Position numbers and translations under genes: made by a program. From NCBI GenBank assembly GCA_011037195.1, contig JAAEAF010001501.1, positions 62,001 to 126,000 of the forward strand: 64,000 bases of DNA, written 5' to 3'. The number at the start of each line of letters is the position of its first letter. Within the stretch, counting starts at the first letter, position 1. This stretch comes from Triatoma infestans. Lineage: Eukaryota; Arthropoda; Insecta; Hemiptera; Reduviidae. Shown piece after piece: positions 23,301 to 35,130 of this stretch. A model generated the notes under the pieces. That model saw only the letters and a list, made by a program, of their open reading frames with translations, searched no databases and was not told the DNA's origin.

Positions 23301-26300
23301 TCTTCATTTCTTAATTAGTTTTAACAAATTACTTATTAACTAATAGTTCAAACTACTTTTTACATTATAATTTATTTTTTATCCACTCGCAAGAGAAAAC
23401 TTTTATGTAGAGTGATTTATTTTTTTTTATTTCCTAATATTTTAATTAATAAAATTTAATAAAGTTAATGTCATGCTATAAGTTTTAATCTATGTTCTGC
23501 TTTTTAGTTTCTTTTTTCTTTCTTTTTCTGTTTTTGTCATTAAGGCATTACAGTTTTGTAATTAAAGCTTCATGTTCTCCTATTTCTATTTTCTTCGTAA
23601 ATTTTCAATTGTTCTAAATATTAAAAATAAAATAATTCATCACATTCAAATTTCACTTCATATTAAAAGAAATTTATTCTTTTATTGTTGCAGACTTGCA
23701 AATTAAAGAAGTTAACTTTTTTTTTAGGAATAAATATATAACTCACACAATACAATGCATGCAATTTTCGCGATAAAAAAAAACCTGAATAATACAGTAG
23801 AAGTTAAACTAATCTTAGAATAGAAATGTTAAAAATACAATAATAATAAATAATACCGCAAGGTGGTTGTCAAGCTAGTTATAGGTTACAAATGGGGTTC
23901 TCATATTTGTAATTTTGGTAGAAACTCAAAAATACTGCTGCTCATTCTTGAAGTTTTCAACCAGGTAATTATCGAGAATCATTTCCACGATTCAATTATT
24001 TTTTTATCATTTTACATATCAAAGAACGCATCCATATTTCACATCCCCCTCACATTATTATGTAGAAAGAGTAACGCTGCTGAAATTTCAGTTTCATTCA
24101 TCAATTAATGAATTCAGTTCAGTAAAAATGGTTATATTCTTCTTGGTAGTCCAGCCAGATACTGCCTATTCGGCAAATGTGTTTTTAAAAATGTTGCAAG
24201 AAAATAATTCCCTCCCCCATAAGCTGCAATTTGTGAATGTATTTACCGACCACAATGTTTACTAAAATATTTTTCTTGCCCGTGTAAAGGCACATTAAAA
24301 GATCTGGTTTGTTACTCTCCTGTGTTTCTCTGCAGTATATTTAATCTGGATGTACAAATTTATAAATAGTTAGATGGAATTACGTATAGGATGTTATAGT
24401 GAGCTAAAGAGCACCTCTGGAGGAATATATTTAAATACAATCTGTAATATGTTTTTGGAATATAGTAAGTTTTCAACTTATGAGAGCAAATGTTATTTCA
24501 CATCACATTTCCATACATCTTGTTTAAATGCAAATATCGTAATTTATGTTATAAGACTATGCATTTGGATTAGTTAACCAGATTCAGTTTGTTCGATGCT
24601 CATCTTCGGATATCTTGATAAATGGTCGTGTAAATACCATAAACAGCTTTGAAGATTGTCAAACGTCCGAAAACCAACCGGTCATAACAACAAAACACTC
24701 CAATAAGGAGTCAACAGGGAAAAACTCTTTGATATTGAAACTTAATATTCAGTCCTATACATTATATTTAATCATACTTATTGATTTCCAGGATATCAAT
24801 ATTGGTATGGCGGATCTTATTGATCAATACTTTGAAGGAATGCCAGAGAAATCACATATGAAAGTTCTTTCCAGGATATGGTTGGCGGAAGGAATGTCCA
24901 GATTTATTGATAAAGATGAAAAAGATGCTTTAGATGATCTTGTTTAGTTAGTATAGTTTCATTTATATACATTTACACATATTTGACATACAATTGGTAT
25001 TTGTTGGAAACAGTGTGATACTTAAGATCTTTCTGATTTTAGTGTAACTCCACCTCCATATAGCCTAGTTTGTAGGCACCAAGCTTATTTCCTTCCTGCT
25101 CCAATTTTATATTTCAGATCTATAAATTTCTTACTCCGGAGTTTTTTTAGTGAATTTCCCTGCGAACATCGTCTGCATCCTCGTTAAGACATCACAACCT
25201 TTTTACTAAGAGAAACAAGAAAATTACACTTTTCACTCTCTATGGTGTATCTTACGATCTTCGATCATGAGTTGGAAGTGTAAAACTTACCTCTCTATTT
25301 TCTTTCTTTTTCTCGTCCTATTTTATTTCAGCTATAGGCGATCTGGCAAAAAGACGGTTGATGTAAAAACAAATTTGGCCCCCTATTTTTAATGCGGTGA
25401 GCCCAAATATCAAGAATTGCACAGCATTTCGAAGTACTTCTTCGAATACGGCCTGCGCCATTAAATAGAATTAATATTCGTTAGTATATTGTTATTAGTT
25501 TATAAGAATTATGTTTATTTTTCTGTATAAAATTGCTTTTTGATCTTTTAAAATGGCGGAGTTAGAGTGGTATTATCAGGAATATTCACCACTGAAATTT
25601 TGGCACCCATAATCAGACATGAAAATAAATTATTCAAAGATAAAACCGTATTTTCTATCTAAAACTGACTCGCCTTCTTTTCAACTTCCTTTGAAAGCGC
25701 TTACCGTTTATGCATTGCAGTCTGAGCAACTAGTCACACTTTTATTTTATAAATTTCACCTCCAAAAATTTTCCCCCTCCAGGAATGTCAGCATTGACCA
25801 CTATTTAAAAAAAAAAATTCTTTAAAGGAGGGCAAGTATATGTTAGAAGATGTAATGATATTATTATTTTTTATTTAATTTAAAGTATAATTTGCAATCT
25901 CATTGATTTCTGTGAACATTTGCCAAAGTATTAATTTGTTATTTTGTAAAATAATACTCTTAGAAACTTATGTTTTTTATGGCGGGCGAGGGGCGGTTAT
26001 TTCCTTCTTTATAATTTAATTTTGGTATTTTGATACTTAATATTTATTTTGATACTTAGTATTTAGTAATAATTATTTCTATTTATTAGAAAAACATCTA
26101 TTACAGCCATGAAATGAAGAAAGCACGAAGTTACATTGAAAAGGAGAATGCAGAACCAGACACAGTTAATGAATGTATAAATAGATTAAATGGAATGAGA
26201 TTGAATCGAACACAAGAACTTGAAGAGGTAAAAGATTTATGAATACTTTGGAACTTGTTATTATCTGATGTAATTATTAATACTTCCTTTGTTGTATTTT

Positions 26301-29300
26301 GTTTTTTGCTATATTAAGCTGTGCTCTCCTATTGAAGATTACTAAAAATTACTTCTCCTTAACTCCTTAAAGCACCAATTTAGAAACTAAGTGCTTGATA
26401 TAACTTTAGAGGTTCTGTTAAAAAAACAATGCCTCCCAAATGGCAGTTTTAGAGTGGGGAACGTTTCTCATCATAGGTCTGACATTCAAAATCAGGTCCG
26501 TTACTAACTGCAGTTCTTCATTTTTACTGGAGAAACTGATTCAATATCTTCATGCCCTCTGGGGTATCGAACTCCGACAGCTTGCACCAAAGGTGAGAAT
26601 GCTAGACATGAGGAAGCCATACTAGACCATGTCTAAATATAATTGCCAAATGTTTAAAAAAATGTTATCCAATATTAAAAGCAAATTTCATCCTTTACGT
26701 TTTAGCCAGTGCAAACTGTCAATATTCTTGTTTTAGAAAAAAATATGAATTAGTGGTATAGTGGAAAGATAGTTTAGTAATGCCGACAGTTTTTCTTTTT
26801 TTTTTTTTTTTAAACCAATAATCTGTCAAAATAATTCGTTCGATAATGTGAATTGTAAGCGTAATAGAAGTATTTCTATAAATTAATATATATGTGTTAT
26901 GAGACGCCGCCTGCCTTAGTAAAGTTTGATCTATAGTTGGCTAAAAAAAAATAAGCATTAAAACTTTAAAGACTGGCACAGCATTGGAAATAAAATGTTT
27001 TTACATGTTACAAGTATAAGTATGACTTTACATTGCCTTTTTTCGTTTCATATTCTGTAGGTACGTCGTTTACTAGAAAGTGATAAAAGAGGTCAAAGAG
27101 ATTCCGTATTGCCTGCTCAGAGAATTACGCATAAGGAGATATTGTCAGACGATGATGATGACTTTGGACCTCCAGTTGCCCAACAAAACGGTAAAAATTT
27201 ATCTTTTCTCTTAAAGTTTTTGGGTGTAAGAGTGACAAGTTTAAATGAAAAATCTTTGAATAGGATCCAAAAGTGAGCGTGGGCGGGGCCGTGGCAGAGG
27301 ACGTGGTTCCAGAGGTGGTCGAGGTGCTTCCACTGCCAAGGGAGCCAAAAGTTCTAAGAGTGATAAAAGTGCATTTGATAGTACTTCCTCTAAGAGTAGT
27401 TTAAATCTGTCTGTTTCAAGAAAATCAAATAGAACTAGTACGTCTAAGTCGATTACAGTAAGTAAAATGGTCAACAATATAAAATATTTGTTCAGTTTTT
27501 ATTAAGGGTAAAACTTGCACAAATGTAACTTTTAAATCATTCCTCACACATTCCTTTCTGTGGTACGTATAAAATGGAATTTGAAGAAGGAATAGACAAC
27601 ATTGTGCAATCTGAGATCTCCATAAATTTGGTCATTTCACTGACACTTTCAACATTCACAAAATAAACAGAGGGATAGCAGAGATAATTGATTTATGAAA
27701 CTATAATTCGGAAGACTCACAGGCAAATTCTGCCAATTTCTAAACAATTATATATTATTTGACCTTTTATAGACGGTTGACATTTTGTAAATAGAGACTA
27801 AAACTGCGGGAGTCACAGTAGATCTCTTTCAGATTATTGTAGATTTGACTATAAGGCACTGCCTCTACCCCTATTAATCTGAGATTACATGGGTGGCATG
27901 GGTGTCATAGATCATCAATGAAGAATGTCAGTGCAGATGTAGAAGCCATCTCTTGGCAGTCCCTGAACCATGCAGATCTCTCACTCGTAACATCATCAAT
28001 TAAAGCACTTGATACTCACGGACACTTTCACCATACACTCTTTCACGTAAAGGACTTCTTGCAATGGTAGTTGTGTAGGTGCTATTTTAAGTTTAGCCCA
28101 CCCTTTAGTAAACTGTAGCCCACAAATAGACACTCCTTACAATTTCAAGCATCAATTTTATTGTATTTCTTTTTCAATTAATACCACATCCAGCGCTAAT
28201 GCCTGGCAAATCCTTTTTATATCTTTATATCTTTTGTGCGTTTTGGAATGCGCTATAATTTTGGGGATTTTGATTTGTATTCATATTGTAATATGTGTTA
28301 AATACACAAGGAATTTTAGTCACGAAGGTGACTAGATCCAATCGCGCCGGCAATCATCCTGGCACCTTTACTTATTGACCCACCAACTTGCTTTTGTGGG
28401 CGGCATATTTATTTTACTGCAAGCACTAAAGCAACATTGAAAGAAATTAAAAAAACAAAACAAAAAACCAAAAATAGCACTTACGGCCTTAAGGATAATG
28501 AGAAAAAAGTAGACAATCGATCAATCAGCAGGAGAAATCATATTGGCATTTTCCATTTAATGAGTTTACAATTAGCGAAATTTTTAAATGTCTGAACCAG
28601 AAGTATTTAAGGTAGAGTAACAGCCAGCGAAAGATGTTTATTTCTATTATGTTAGCGAGGACTGTTCGATATGAGGGTATGTTAAAATGTCACGATGTCA
28701 CGTGACGCCCAGATCACAGGAACTGATCAGTTGTAACGTAGCGCAATGAAACATTGGAATGAAACAGCGGAAGATTACTCAGGAGAAGAACTTCCTGAGA
28801 AAGCTATGTGGACCACATTTTATAAATGGACAATAAAGTGCCAGTATATAATTTTTCCACTTGTACAAAGTAGCCTGTGTATAACATACTGATCTCCAAC
28901 GGTTGCTGCTAATTTATTCCCAACCGCTATTTGTCTATTAAGTTTTTTTTAATTATTAATACATTTAAGCCTGTTCGCGCTAAAATAATTCAAATAACCA
29001 TATCCCGCGTTTCACAACTATGGTTGTGGCATTTTTCAGACATTTATCGTAAATTGTATAAACGTATTATATGTAAATTATTATATTAACTTATTATATG
29101 TAAAAAAACCTACGATATACATATACATCTCGAGATATGACTTTCTCATATATAAAATACATCTTCTCTACGCTTCAAATTTTACTCATTTGTCTTTGAG
29201 GACAAGTACTCCCCCAGGCATAGTAGGTGATTACATTGTAGTGCAATAGATACAGCGTCAATAACATTGCCCAGACCAAATAGAATTTGAAATTTAATGC

Positions 29301-30510
29301 CATAAATTCCACAGAACTTCCTAAACAAATTTTTTCGGAGAGATTTTTCACATAAAAGTAAGGCGTTTATATCTGTGCAGTTAGCACGCCAAGTTTAAAC
29401 AAAATCCTACTGTCGTTTTTAAAAAGTTCCTAAATCTCAAAAACTTAATTCTGTAAATTTGCACTTCCGGTTTACCGATTCAAATTCCTTCAACTTTGGA
29501 ATTCTTTTAATGTTTCTTATGTATATTAAATATTACATAGTTGGCAGAACATTGTACGGAAGTGGTACTTTAGGGAAAGCTTATCGTTACTGTTTCCGCA
29601 GAACCCCACCAAAAAAAAATCAAAATTTCCCGGGTAAATGTTTCCCAATAAAAGTTTTCACATTAAACCTAAGATTATTAATGATGTGTATAGGTTGGAA
29701 GACGAAGAGGTGATTTATGTATCGAGATAGTAATACGAAGTTCACAAGAAATTCGTTGGAGCCGTTTTCGAGAAAAACGTGAACAATTAAAAAAAAAAGA
29801 AACAGTAAAGTCACACTTCCAGTCATGGATTTTGACTGAAACTTTCGTGTCAGATACGATGGTGATATACCTAAACGGAACACCAAGTTTGAGCGCACTG
29901 TGACTTTTTTGTTCACATGCAGAATGTGAGAGACCATATTCGCTAAAAACATGTTTTTCATACATGTTTTTTCATACTAAAAACATGTTTTTCCGATGTA
30001 ACTTCATTTTGAAAATTTGGCACTTGCGCAATACTTGTTCTTATTAACCTGGAGTAAGGGAAAGTAAAAATATGAAGTTGGTAACCGTTTAATTCATATA
30101 AATGAATAAAATCTAAATAAGAGGTTACAGAATTCTTATTCCGATTACCTAACTATTTATCTCATTATTTCACTCATTATACATAGAATTTGAGAGTCAT
30201 ATACTTGTAATAAACATTTTTAATAAGCTTATTTACTTAGCCATGCCGATCTTCAAATCATACAATAAACAACTGTGATCTTCTTGAACACCCCAGTGAT
30301 TAATATATTAAGAGGAAAATAAAATATGATTTTATAAAATAATTTTTTGCAATAAATAAAAATTTCCTTCCTATGTTACCATAGAGTTACCTAACCAGAG
30401 GCGGTGGTGATAGTGAAGAAATGTCACAGGATATTGAAGATTTTACTCAAACTAGTTACAAACCTACACCGAAGAAGAAGATGAAATTCATGTATGTTGA
30501 TGATGAATAA
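17332..30510 (+). CDS. Mre11: MRE11 double-strand break repair nuclease (14 coding exons)
   Basis: Exons: 17332-17422, 17599-17761, 17864-18003, 18691-18881, 18986-19193, 19971-20158, 20824-20890, 21820-21947, 22082-22162, 24792-24941, 26090-26227, 27061-27190, 27264-27457, 30385-30510. All introns are GT-AG and phases agree, giving 664 residues (human MRE11 708). MRE11 is the Mn-dependent exo/endonuclease of the MRE11-RAD50-NBS1 complex, acting at nuclear DNA ends and telomeres. Calcineurin-like phosphoesterase ligands are all present: DIH (D18, H20), GGDLF (D58), GNHDD (N126, H127), H215 in LHQNR, and WGHEHD (H243, H245). The capping domain follows ([12 protein letters not shown]). A glycine-arginine-rich tract in exon 13 matches the vertebrate GAR motif, and the protein ends in a lysine patch PKKKMKF and an acidic tail. 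The start ATG has AAAATGG context and aligns with the human N-terminus. The exon 10 donor (CTT|GTTTAG) is weak and is the least certain junction. Exon 9 ([13 protein letters not shown]) is also less conserved. Introns 9 and 13 are large and TE-loaded. Confidence 0.95.
18415..18565. repeat. Long inverted repeat, right copy (MRE11 intron 3)
   Basis: Reverse-complement partner of 17100-17245, starting TACTTGAATTGATCAATTTA and ending GGCTAGGCTC. The rest of intron 3 (about 18060-18410) shows no recognisable feature and may belong to the same insertion. Confidence 0.7.
19194..19970. other. MRE11 intron 5, nothing recognised
   Basis: Bounded by GTGAGTA and TTATTGCAG. No coding frame or TE domain recognised. 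The segment at 19230-19800 is less AT-rich than the flanks and may be an unknown insertion. Confidence 0.4.
21180..21645 (+). repeat. Rep-A copy, near full length (MRE11 intron 7)
   Basis: One of the best copies. In order: TAATAAGAGGAAGTGTTACGATCGTG; TTTTCACCAGAAATACATG; GGGGTCTCCTAAATGCG; TATCTCAAAAACGAAAAATCGCAGGAAACGC; TATTCCGTTTAGATATCACC; CCGGAAGTGCGACTTTATTGAC; and CGTGGTTTTCT. A 61-codon frame inside it is an accidental reading shared only loosely with other copies. Confidence 0.75.
22307..23256 (+). mobile_element. 5'-truncated LINE insertion in MRE11 intron 9
   Basis: The segment matches the 3' end of the LINE at 37150-39960: GAGGTGAAAA.TATGGCAATGAA, CAGGTTTTCCTTC(C/T)GATAGAAT, TTACCTCTAGGG, CGGAATG.. 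then GACTGCGGTGAATCTT and ATGGGCCCA.T.GGGC. It is flanked by a 14-bp TSD ATAATCTTGCAAAT at 22293-22306 and 23257-23270. The 3' tail is TAAT-rich, not pure poly-A. It carries no intact frame. It lies in sense orientation to MRE11 between exons 9 and 10. Confidence 0.85.
23271..24791. other. Remainder of MRE11 intron 9, nothing recognised
   Basis: AT-rich. An open frame runs in phase upstream of exon 10 from 24615, but the family alignment and the TTTCCAG acceptor at 24785-24791 place the exon start at 24792, so it is intronic. Confidence 0.5.
24942..26089. other. MRE11 intron 10, nothing recognised
   Basis: Begins with a non-ideal GTTTAG donor and ends TTTATTAG. No TE domain or exon recognised; AT-rich with a small GC patch near 25140-25200. 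Confidence 0.45.
26228..27060. other. MRE11 intron 11, nothing recognised
   Basis: GTAAAAG to TTCTGTAG. Contains a T17 run near 26795. No coding exon or TE domain recognised. Confidence 0.45.
27458..29255. other. MRE11 intron 13, left part, nothing recognised
   Basis: Starts with GTAAGTAA. Several moderately GC-rich patches (27830-28050, 28310-28420, 28640-28800) may be unknown TE debris but show no domain I recognise. Confidence 0.4.
29260..29535 (-). repeat. Rep-A copy, partial (MRE11 intron 13)
   Basis: Reverse-orientation marks: CCACAGAACTTCC, TTTTTCGGAGAGATTTTTCAC, AAGTTTAAACAAAATCC, and TTTGCACTTCCGGTTTACCGATTC. 5' part lost. Confidence 0.6.
29590..30065 (-). repeat. Rep-A copy, near full length (MRE11 intron 13)
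   Basis: Reverse orientation with TGTTTCCCAATAAAAGTTTTC, a GGAGCCGTTTTCGAGAAA block, AAAGTCACACTTCCAGTCATGG, ATACCTAAACGGAACACCAAG, and the 5' block with GTAACTTCATTTTG. It immediately follows the previous copy in the same orientation. Confidence 0.65.
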
Positions 30511-30530
30511 ATAATAAAAGGAAAAGAAAA
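30507..30530 (+). terminator. Probable MRE11 polyadenylation signal
   Basis: AATAAATAATAAAA overlaps and follows the stop codon TAA at 30508-30510. It offers canonical AATAAA and AATAAA-like hexamers within the first bases of the 3' UTR. The true cleavage site may be at a later hexamer; only RNA data can tell. Confidence 0.3.
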
Positions 30531-30559
30531 AATGGTGGGGGGGAAAAAAAATTAAGTTG

Positions 30560-30580
30560 AAATATATATATATATATATT
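30560..30580. repeat. (TA)n microsatellite
   Basis: About 10 TA units in the MRE11 3' flank. Confidence 0.8.
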
Positions 30581-30589
30581 TTAAGATAA

Positions 30590-33010
30590 TGCCGATAAGA
30601 TTTACTTTAATATACTCTTTAGCCATAAATTTTATGTCGTTTAAGTTTATTAGTGATTTTTTTTTAACTTTGTGAATTCAGAGAGTGAACAAAAAAAAGA
30701 TCAAAAAGTTTCCTAGGCCACAGTTTTCCTTTCTGCAGTCCAATATTTTCCTATTATAAAAAGTTTTTCATAAAAATTTTTCAATTGGTTATATACTGTA
30801 ATGTCTTGGTGTGATGTTGTGTATTTGTAGTAGCACGAGCGGTGTTGTAGAAAAAGGGCTTGTAAGTATGTTGGAGATAGAAGTAATAAGAATAATTAAG
30901 AAGTCACCACTGTTTTATAAATAATTATATTCTGTTAAAATAATAACTACAACTTATTTGATATTATAAACTTATTTAATATATTGTGAAACTGGCACTA
31001 ATACTAAGAGAGCGATTCCTGAAGTGTTCTGGCTTTGGAAGCAGAGTACGACTGTATTGTTTGAAGGCAGAAGTCTGACTGTATTTTTTGAACTGAACTA
31101 TTTGAAAGCTGATGGCTCTCTCTATTCTAGCGGGGGAATTTTCTTGTATAAAAGATTTACCCTAACGGGATTTTGTACCTTTTCCCAATGATCCCAATTT
31201 ACAGTACCTGACACTAAAATACACTCTTTTTGAAGTTAAATTCACATTATAAAATATTCTAAATTATTTTTAAAAACTATTATTTTTCATTTCGTTCTTC
31301 CACTACATACGGTTTTATTAATGTCACAATTGAATATGATTTATCAAATTAAAAAAAAAAAATAGTATGCAATAATAATTGTAAATCATTAACAAAGCAC
31401 TTAGTTCATTTACAACACAAAAGAAAGCGGAAAAAGCCGCATTGTATTAAGTTAGAATAAAACAAACAAAAAATCACCATAAAAAAAAAATGTCTGACAA
31501 AAACAAAATTATAAAGAACTTCGTGCACAACTCCAAAAATTACTACATACCTTCTAATTTTATAAGAAACTCGAAACATACGAATCATTTTTTTTTTTTT
31601 CTTTAGTCTAAAGATGGACATAGGTATGTGGATTATTTTCCACAGTAACATTTGCGATTAAAGGAGAAGCTTTAATCCAGATATGAAAGCCTTATTATTT
31701 CATAAAAATCTATAAAACATGTTTTAATATTATTATCTAAGAACTGTAAAATTTGTCCCATATTTGTTACTTATTCTGCACTGATTTGGACGTTTGTTGA
31801 AGTTTAAACTCCTTTAATTTATAAAATTAAATAAGTTTACTTCACCATTTCCTGTTATTTCTTTTTATTATTATTATTATTTACAAATTACATAATAAGT
31901 TACCTTATACATTATATAACAAATATTAGTCTTAGATTAAAAATAAACATACATTCCTTATTCTTGTTCTTATCTCTACTTCTTATACCTCTTAAGGTTT
32001 GTCATAAAGATCAAGGCACCCTTCCACTTGTTACGGTCATCAAACTAAGAAACCGTCACACATCTTCCAATATTCCAACTTCCCTTATGCGATCTTCCAA
32101 TTTTTTTTTCCACTTGATAAGAAATCTCAATTTTTCATTCTCCCAAGTTTCATTGTTCTTCTTTTTATCCATCCATATCTTTCTCACAAATCTGAAAGAA
32201 AGAAAAACAAAAAATCCATTTCTATAATCTTCATCTTCTCACATTTATTTGGTGCCTCACCCTAAAAAAAAAAAAATTAAAAAGCCCAAAATGTTTATTT
32301 ATATTTTATATACATTAAATGTATATATAATATAATAAATTTTTTTATATTGTATAATAAATAAAAAGAATTTTATTTAAGATGTGGATTTTTTTGTTGT
32401 ACACTGTGTTATCACTTATCATATTTATTATCATATTTTATTGCTGACAACTTTCACTTTATTAACCCCATTTTTAGGACAGGGCAAATAAATGACTACA
32501 TCCATCAGCCAGTTGGTTTCTGCTGGTTATATCATAATTAGGTTTATATCATGTCTGTTTTTTTTTACTTATATATAAAAAAAAGGAGTAAAAATGCCCT
32601 TCAGTGTGGTTTATATTGTAGTAGTGCATGTAGCTTATAAGTATTTTTTTAATACTTTATGGACCTTCAGTAATTTACCAGGTTGCTGAAGGTGCCCCGT
32701 ACACCAAAAAAAAAAAAAAACCTCAGCTAGACAAACTCCTAAATAAGTGGATCGCTGTCCTGTTGTCGCGCTCTTACGGTCACAATACGGCCGACCATAA
32801 TAAAGGTAACCTAAAACATAATTATTATTTATTGGACACTAAAATAGCGAATCTGAAAACCCGACTGAAAATATAAACAAATGATGGAAACTTTGGAAAC
32901 CTCACAAACTTATGCTTGCAATCATGTTTACATCAAGAATATTATTTGAAAAAGCAGTTATCTTAAGTCATAAAAATAAACGTCAGCTATGTTTTGTGAT
33001 TTATTACTAT
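30590..33010. other. Intergenic stretch, mostly unrecognised
   Basis: AT-rich, with homopolymer tracts. On the minus strand 32210-32000 a broken reading (KWKKKLEDRIREVG, DRNKWKGALI) faintly recalls the C-terminus of RTE-type elements but is too weak to call. No gene seen. Confidence 0.4.
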
Positions 33011-33019
33011 ATTCAATTA

Positions 33020-33245
33020 TTGAAAGGTACAGAAGAGCACTTGCGTAATGCTGAATGTCTGCATTGAATTCCGCGTTTCAGACACCTGGAGTCGACTCAG
33101 AGCTTCTGTAGGGAAGCTGGGTTTGGAGAGTGACAGTACATGCAGATTCTGTGGGGAGATGGAGGAAACTGCATTACAACTCTTTTCAGTGCGCGAGGCT
33201 GCCACTCAGAGAAGACTTAAGAACCTGGATAGTTAGCAGAAGGAG
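33020..33245 (+). mobile_element. LINE C-terminal zinc-knuckle fragment
   Basis: A 62-codon frame (33048-33236) reads LGLESDSTCRFCGEMEETA then LQLFSVREAATQRRLKN. This is the post-RT CCHC region of many non-LTR elements (C-x2-C, then normally H-x4-C, with the His and last Cys lost here). No other domain surrounds it. Decayed fragment. Confidence 0.6.
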
Positions 33246-33519
33246 GAGGGAAATATACCCTCTTAGCCTGATGTGGATATTGTAGAAGGTGTAACCGTAC
33301 AAAATTCTAAATATCGTACAAAAATTGTAATCAAACGATGATTGACCTGGGCCAAAGAAAAAAATTTTTAAACTTCGAAAAGTTTATTATAGATAGTGAT
33401 AAATATAGAAGTGGTGGCAGGTTAAGTACCTACCAATTAACCTTGGAAGGTATAGAGAGAAGTGTTTATATTGTGGCCCAGTAGAGCGCACCAAAACCAA
33501 CCAATTGCATAATATGATA

Positions 33520-33735
33520 TTTCAAGTCTAACGCCACAAATTCCGCACACAATCATAAATCAACTTTTTTGGAAAAACGTTTACATAAAAGTGATACGTT
33601 TTATATCTATATAAAGTTTAAAGGAAATCTTTATAGACTTTTTTAAAAATTCCAAAAACCTATTCTGTAATGTCGCACTTCTGGTTAACAGATTTTCTTC
33701 AAATTCGAAATTCTAGCGATATTTCTAATTTTAAA
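33520..33735 (-). repeat. Rep-A copy, partial
   Basis: Reverse-orientation 3' and middle blocks: AACTTTTTTGGAAAAACGTTTACATAAAAGTGATA, AGTTTAAAGGAAATC, and TGTCGCACTTCTGGTTAACAGATT. 5' end missing. Confidence 0.6.
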
Positions 33736-33879
33736 TTATACAATTATTTATTTATTGTCTGTGAGGTTAAGCCCCATACAAAATTTTACTTTGGAGTATA
33801 TTCCAAAAAAACAAGTTTTAAATACAATTTACAATAATAGAAATTTTTTTTTCCTAAGCTATGATTTCGGCTATTCAGC

Positions 33880-35130
33880 CATTCAGCGTCGCGCGGCCCA
33901 ACATAAAAGTACCAGGCTGCGTTGGCGATTGATGTTCGTTTAGTTGGATATCTAGGGGGCACGCGAGAACAATCTCGGACGCAAACAACTTCACCCCCAT
34001 AATATAGAAAATAAAATTACATCTTGCTTGAAAAGTGAAAATAGAATGTGAAGCCAAATGGTTCGTGGGAGTATTTTTACTCACATAGGGTGAAACTTCT
34101 CTATGTTTCTAGAGACGGATATTCTGTCGCAGAACCTCATTCAAGTCCAACCAGCGCGTCTGGAAATCATCTGCGCTCCACTTTTGTGGAAGCGTGGATG
34201 GCCAAGCTGGTGGGCGAACGCAGAGGGTAGCTTTCGTGATATTTGGGAACTTAGCACTCCCACGTACCTCAGCTACAATTACAGATAACAAGTGCAGCGG
34301 TGCCCCGTCAGGAGAGTGAGTTGGTGGAAACTTTTCTGCCCTCTGTTTAGGTCGCCATAATTTATGTGCGGCCTGAATCTCTTGCAGCGAATTCTTTTGC
34401 TGCGGAGCCTCTGTGGGGTTCATGCTGCATCACTTACACCTAAACGCCTTAACATCGTACACCTACACAATTACATTTCTACACGCCAGTGGCACGTGCT
34501 GGTGCCACCCACAAGTTTGCGGTGTGTGGATACCGTGTCGTTGGAAAGGGAAGTCCTGGTGGTTGAGGCAAGTTCCCTCGGCGTGCCTTGCAGTCCAACA
34601 CACCACTTTGGTTCCTGACTCCACTACAGGCGGCCAGAGCCTAACCCAGCTCTGGTCAATCGGCTAGCGTAAAGAACGCATGGCTGAGTCCCCGGGTATT
34701 GTAGGCCTCGGCTCACAATCCCTGGGCGCTTTATCTCTAGGGTAGCTCTGGCGCTTCTTCAACGCGTCCCAAATTGTGAGGCTCCGTGGAGGGTGGAGAG
34801 CTCTGGAGATGAATTTTTAATTTTATTTATTTATGTTTTTAACTTTAAATTCGTCAGCCGGGGGCCCCTTAGAGGAGGGGGCCACCGGTGGTGGAGGTAA
34901 TTCCTCTGTACAGCCAGAGTCGGGTGACCAGGGCCCTGGGATGCACTAGTGGGTGGGAATCTGGAAAAATATCCAGAGGCAGGGAAGGCTTGCTTCTGGA
35001 GGAGAACGTGTCAGGGGGAGCCGCGGAGGACTTGTCCCCCTGCGGCGATTTCTGAACGTGGTCAAAGGAAAAAGGAGAGATATGTAAGGCAGATATTTTT
35101 ATTAATTAATTTTTTTATTTTTATTATTTA
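33880..35130 (+). mobile_element. GC-rich segment, possible 5' part of the adjacent LINE
   Basis: A sharply GC-richer block without an intact long frame lies directly upstream of the Helitron and of the LINE endonuclease that begins at about 37150. The AT-rich strings on either side of the Helitron look continuous, so this block may be the 5' UTR/ORF1 of that LINE, split by the Helitron. I recognise no ORF1 domain or zinc knuckle in it. It could equally be an unrelated TE. Confidence 0.35.

Noticed and set aside
24615..24791. Open frame continuing upstream of MRE11 exon 10 from an ATG
   Set aside because: The acceptor TTTCCAG at 24785-24791 is strong, exon 9 joins in frame at 24792, and the upstream residues do not resemble MRE11; it is intron that happens to be open.
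27241..27477. 78-codon leucine/arginine/proline-rich frame on the minus strand
   Set aside because: It is the antisense shadow of the glycine-arginine-rich exon 13 of MRE11.
32000..32210. RTE-type LINE C-terminus on the minus strand
   Set aside because: Only DRNKWKG- and KWKKKLEDR-like scraps; too short and frame-broken to claim.
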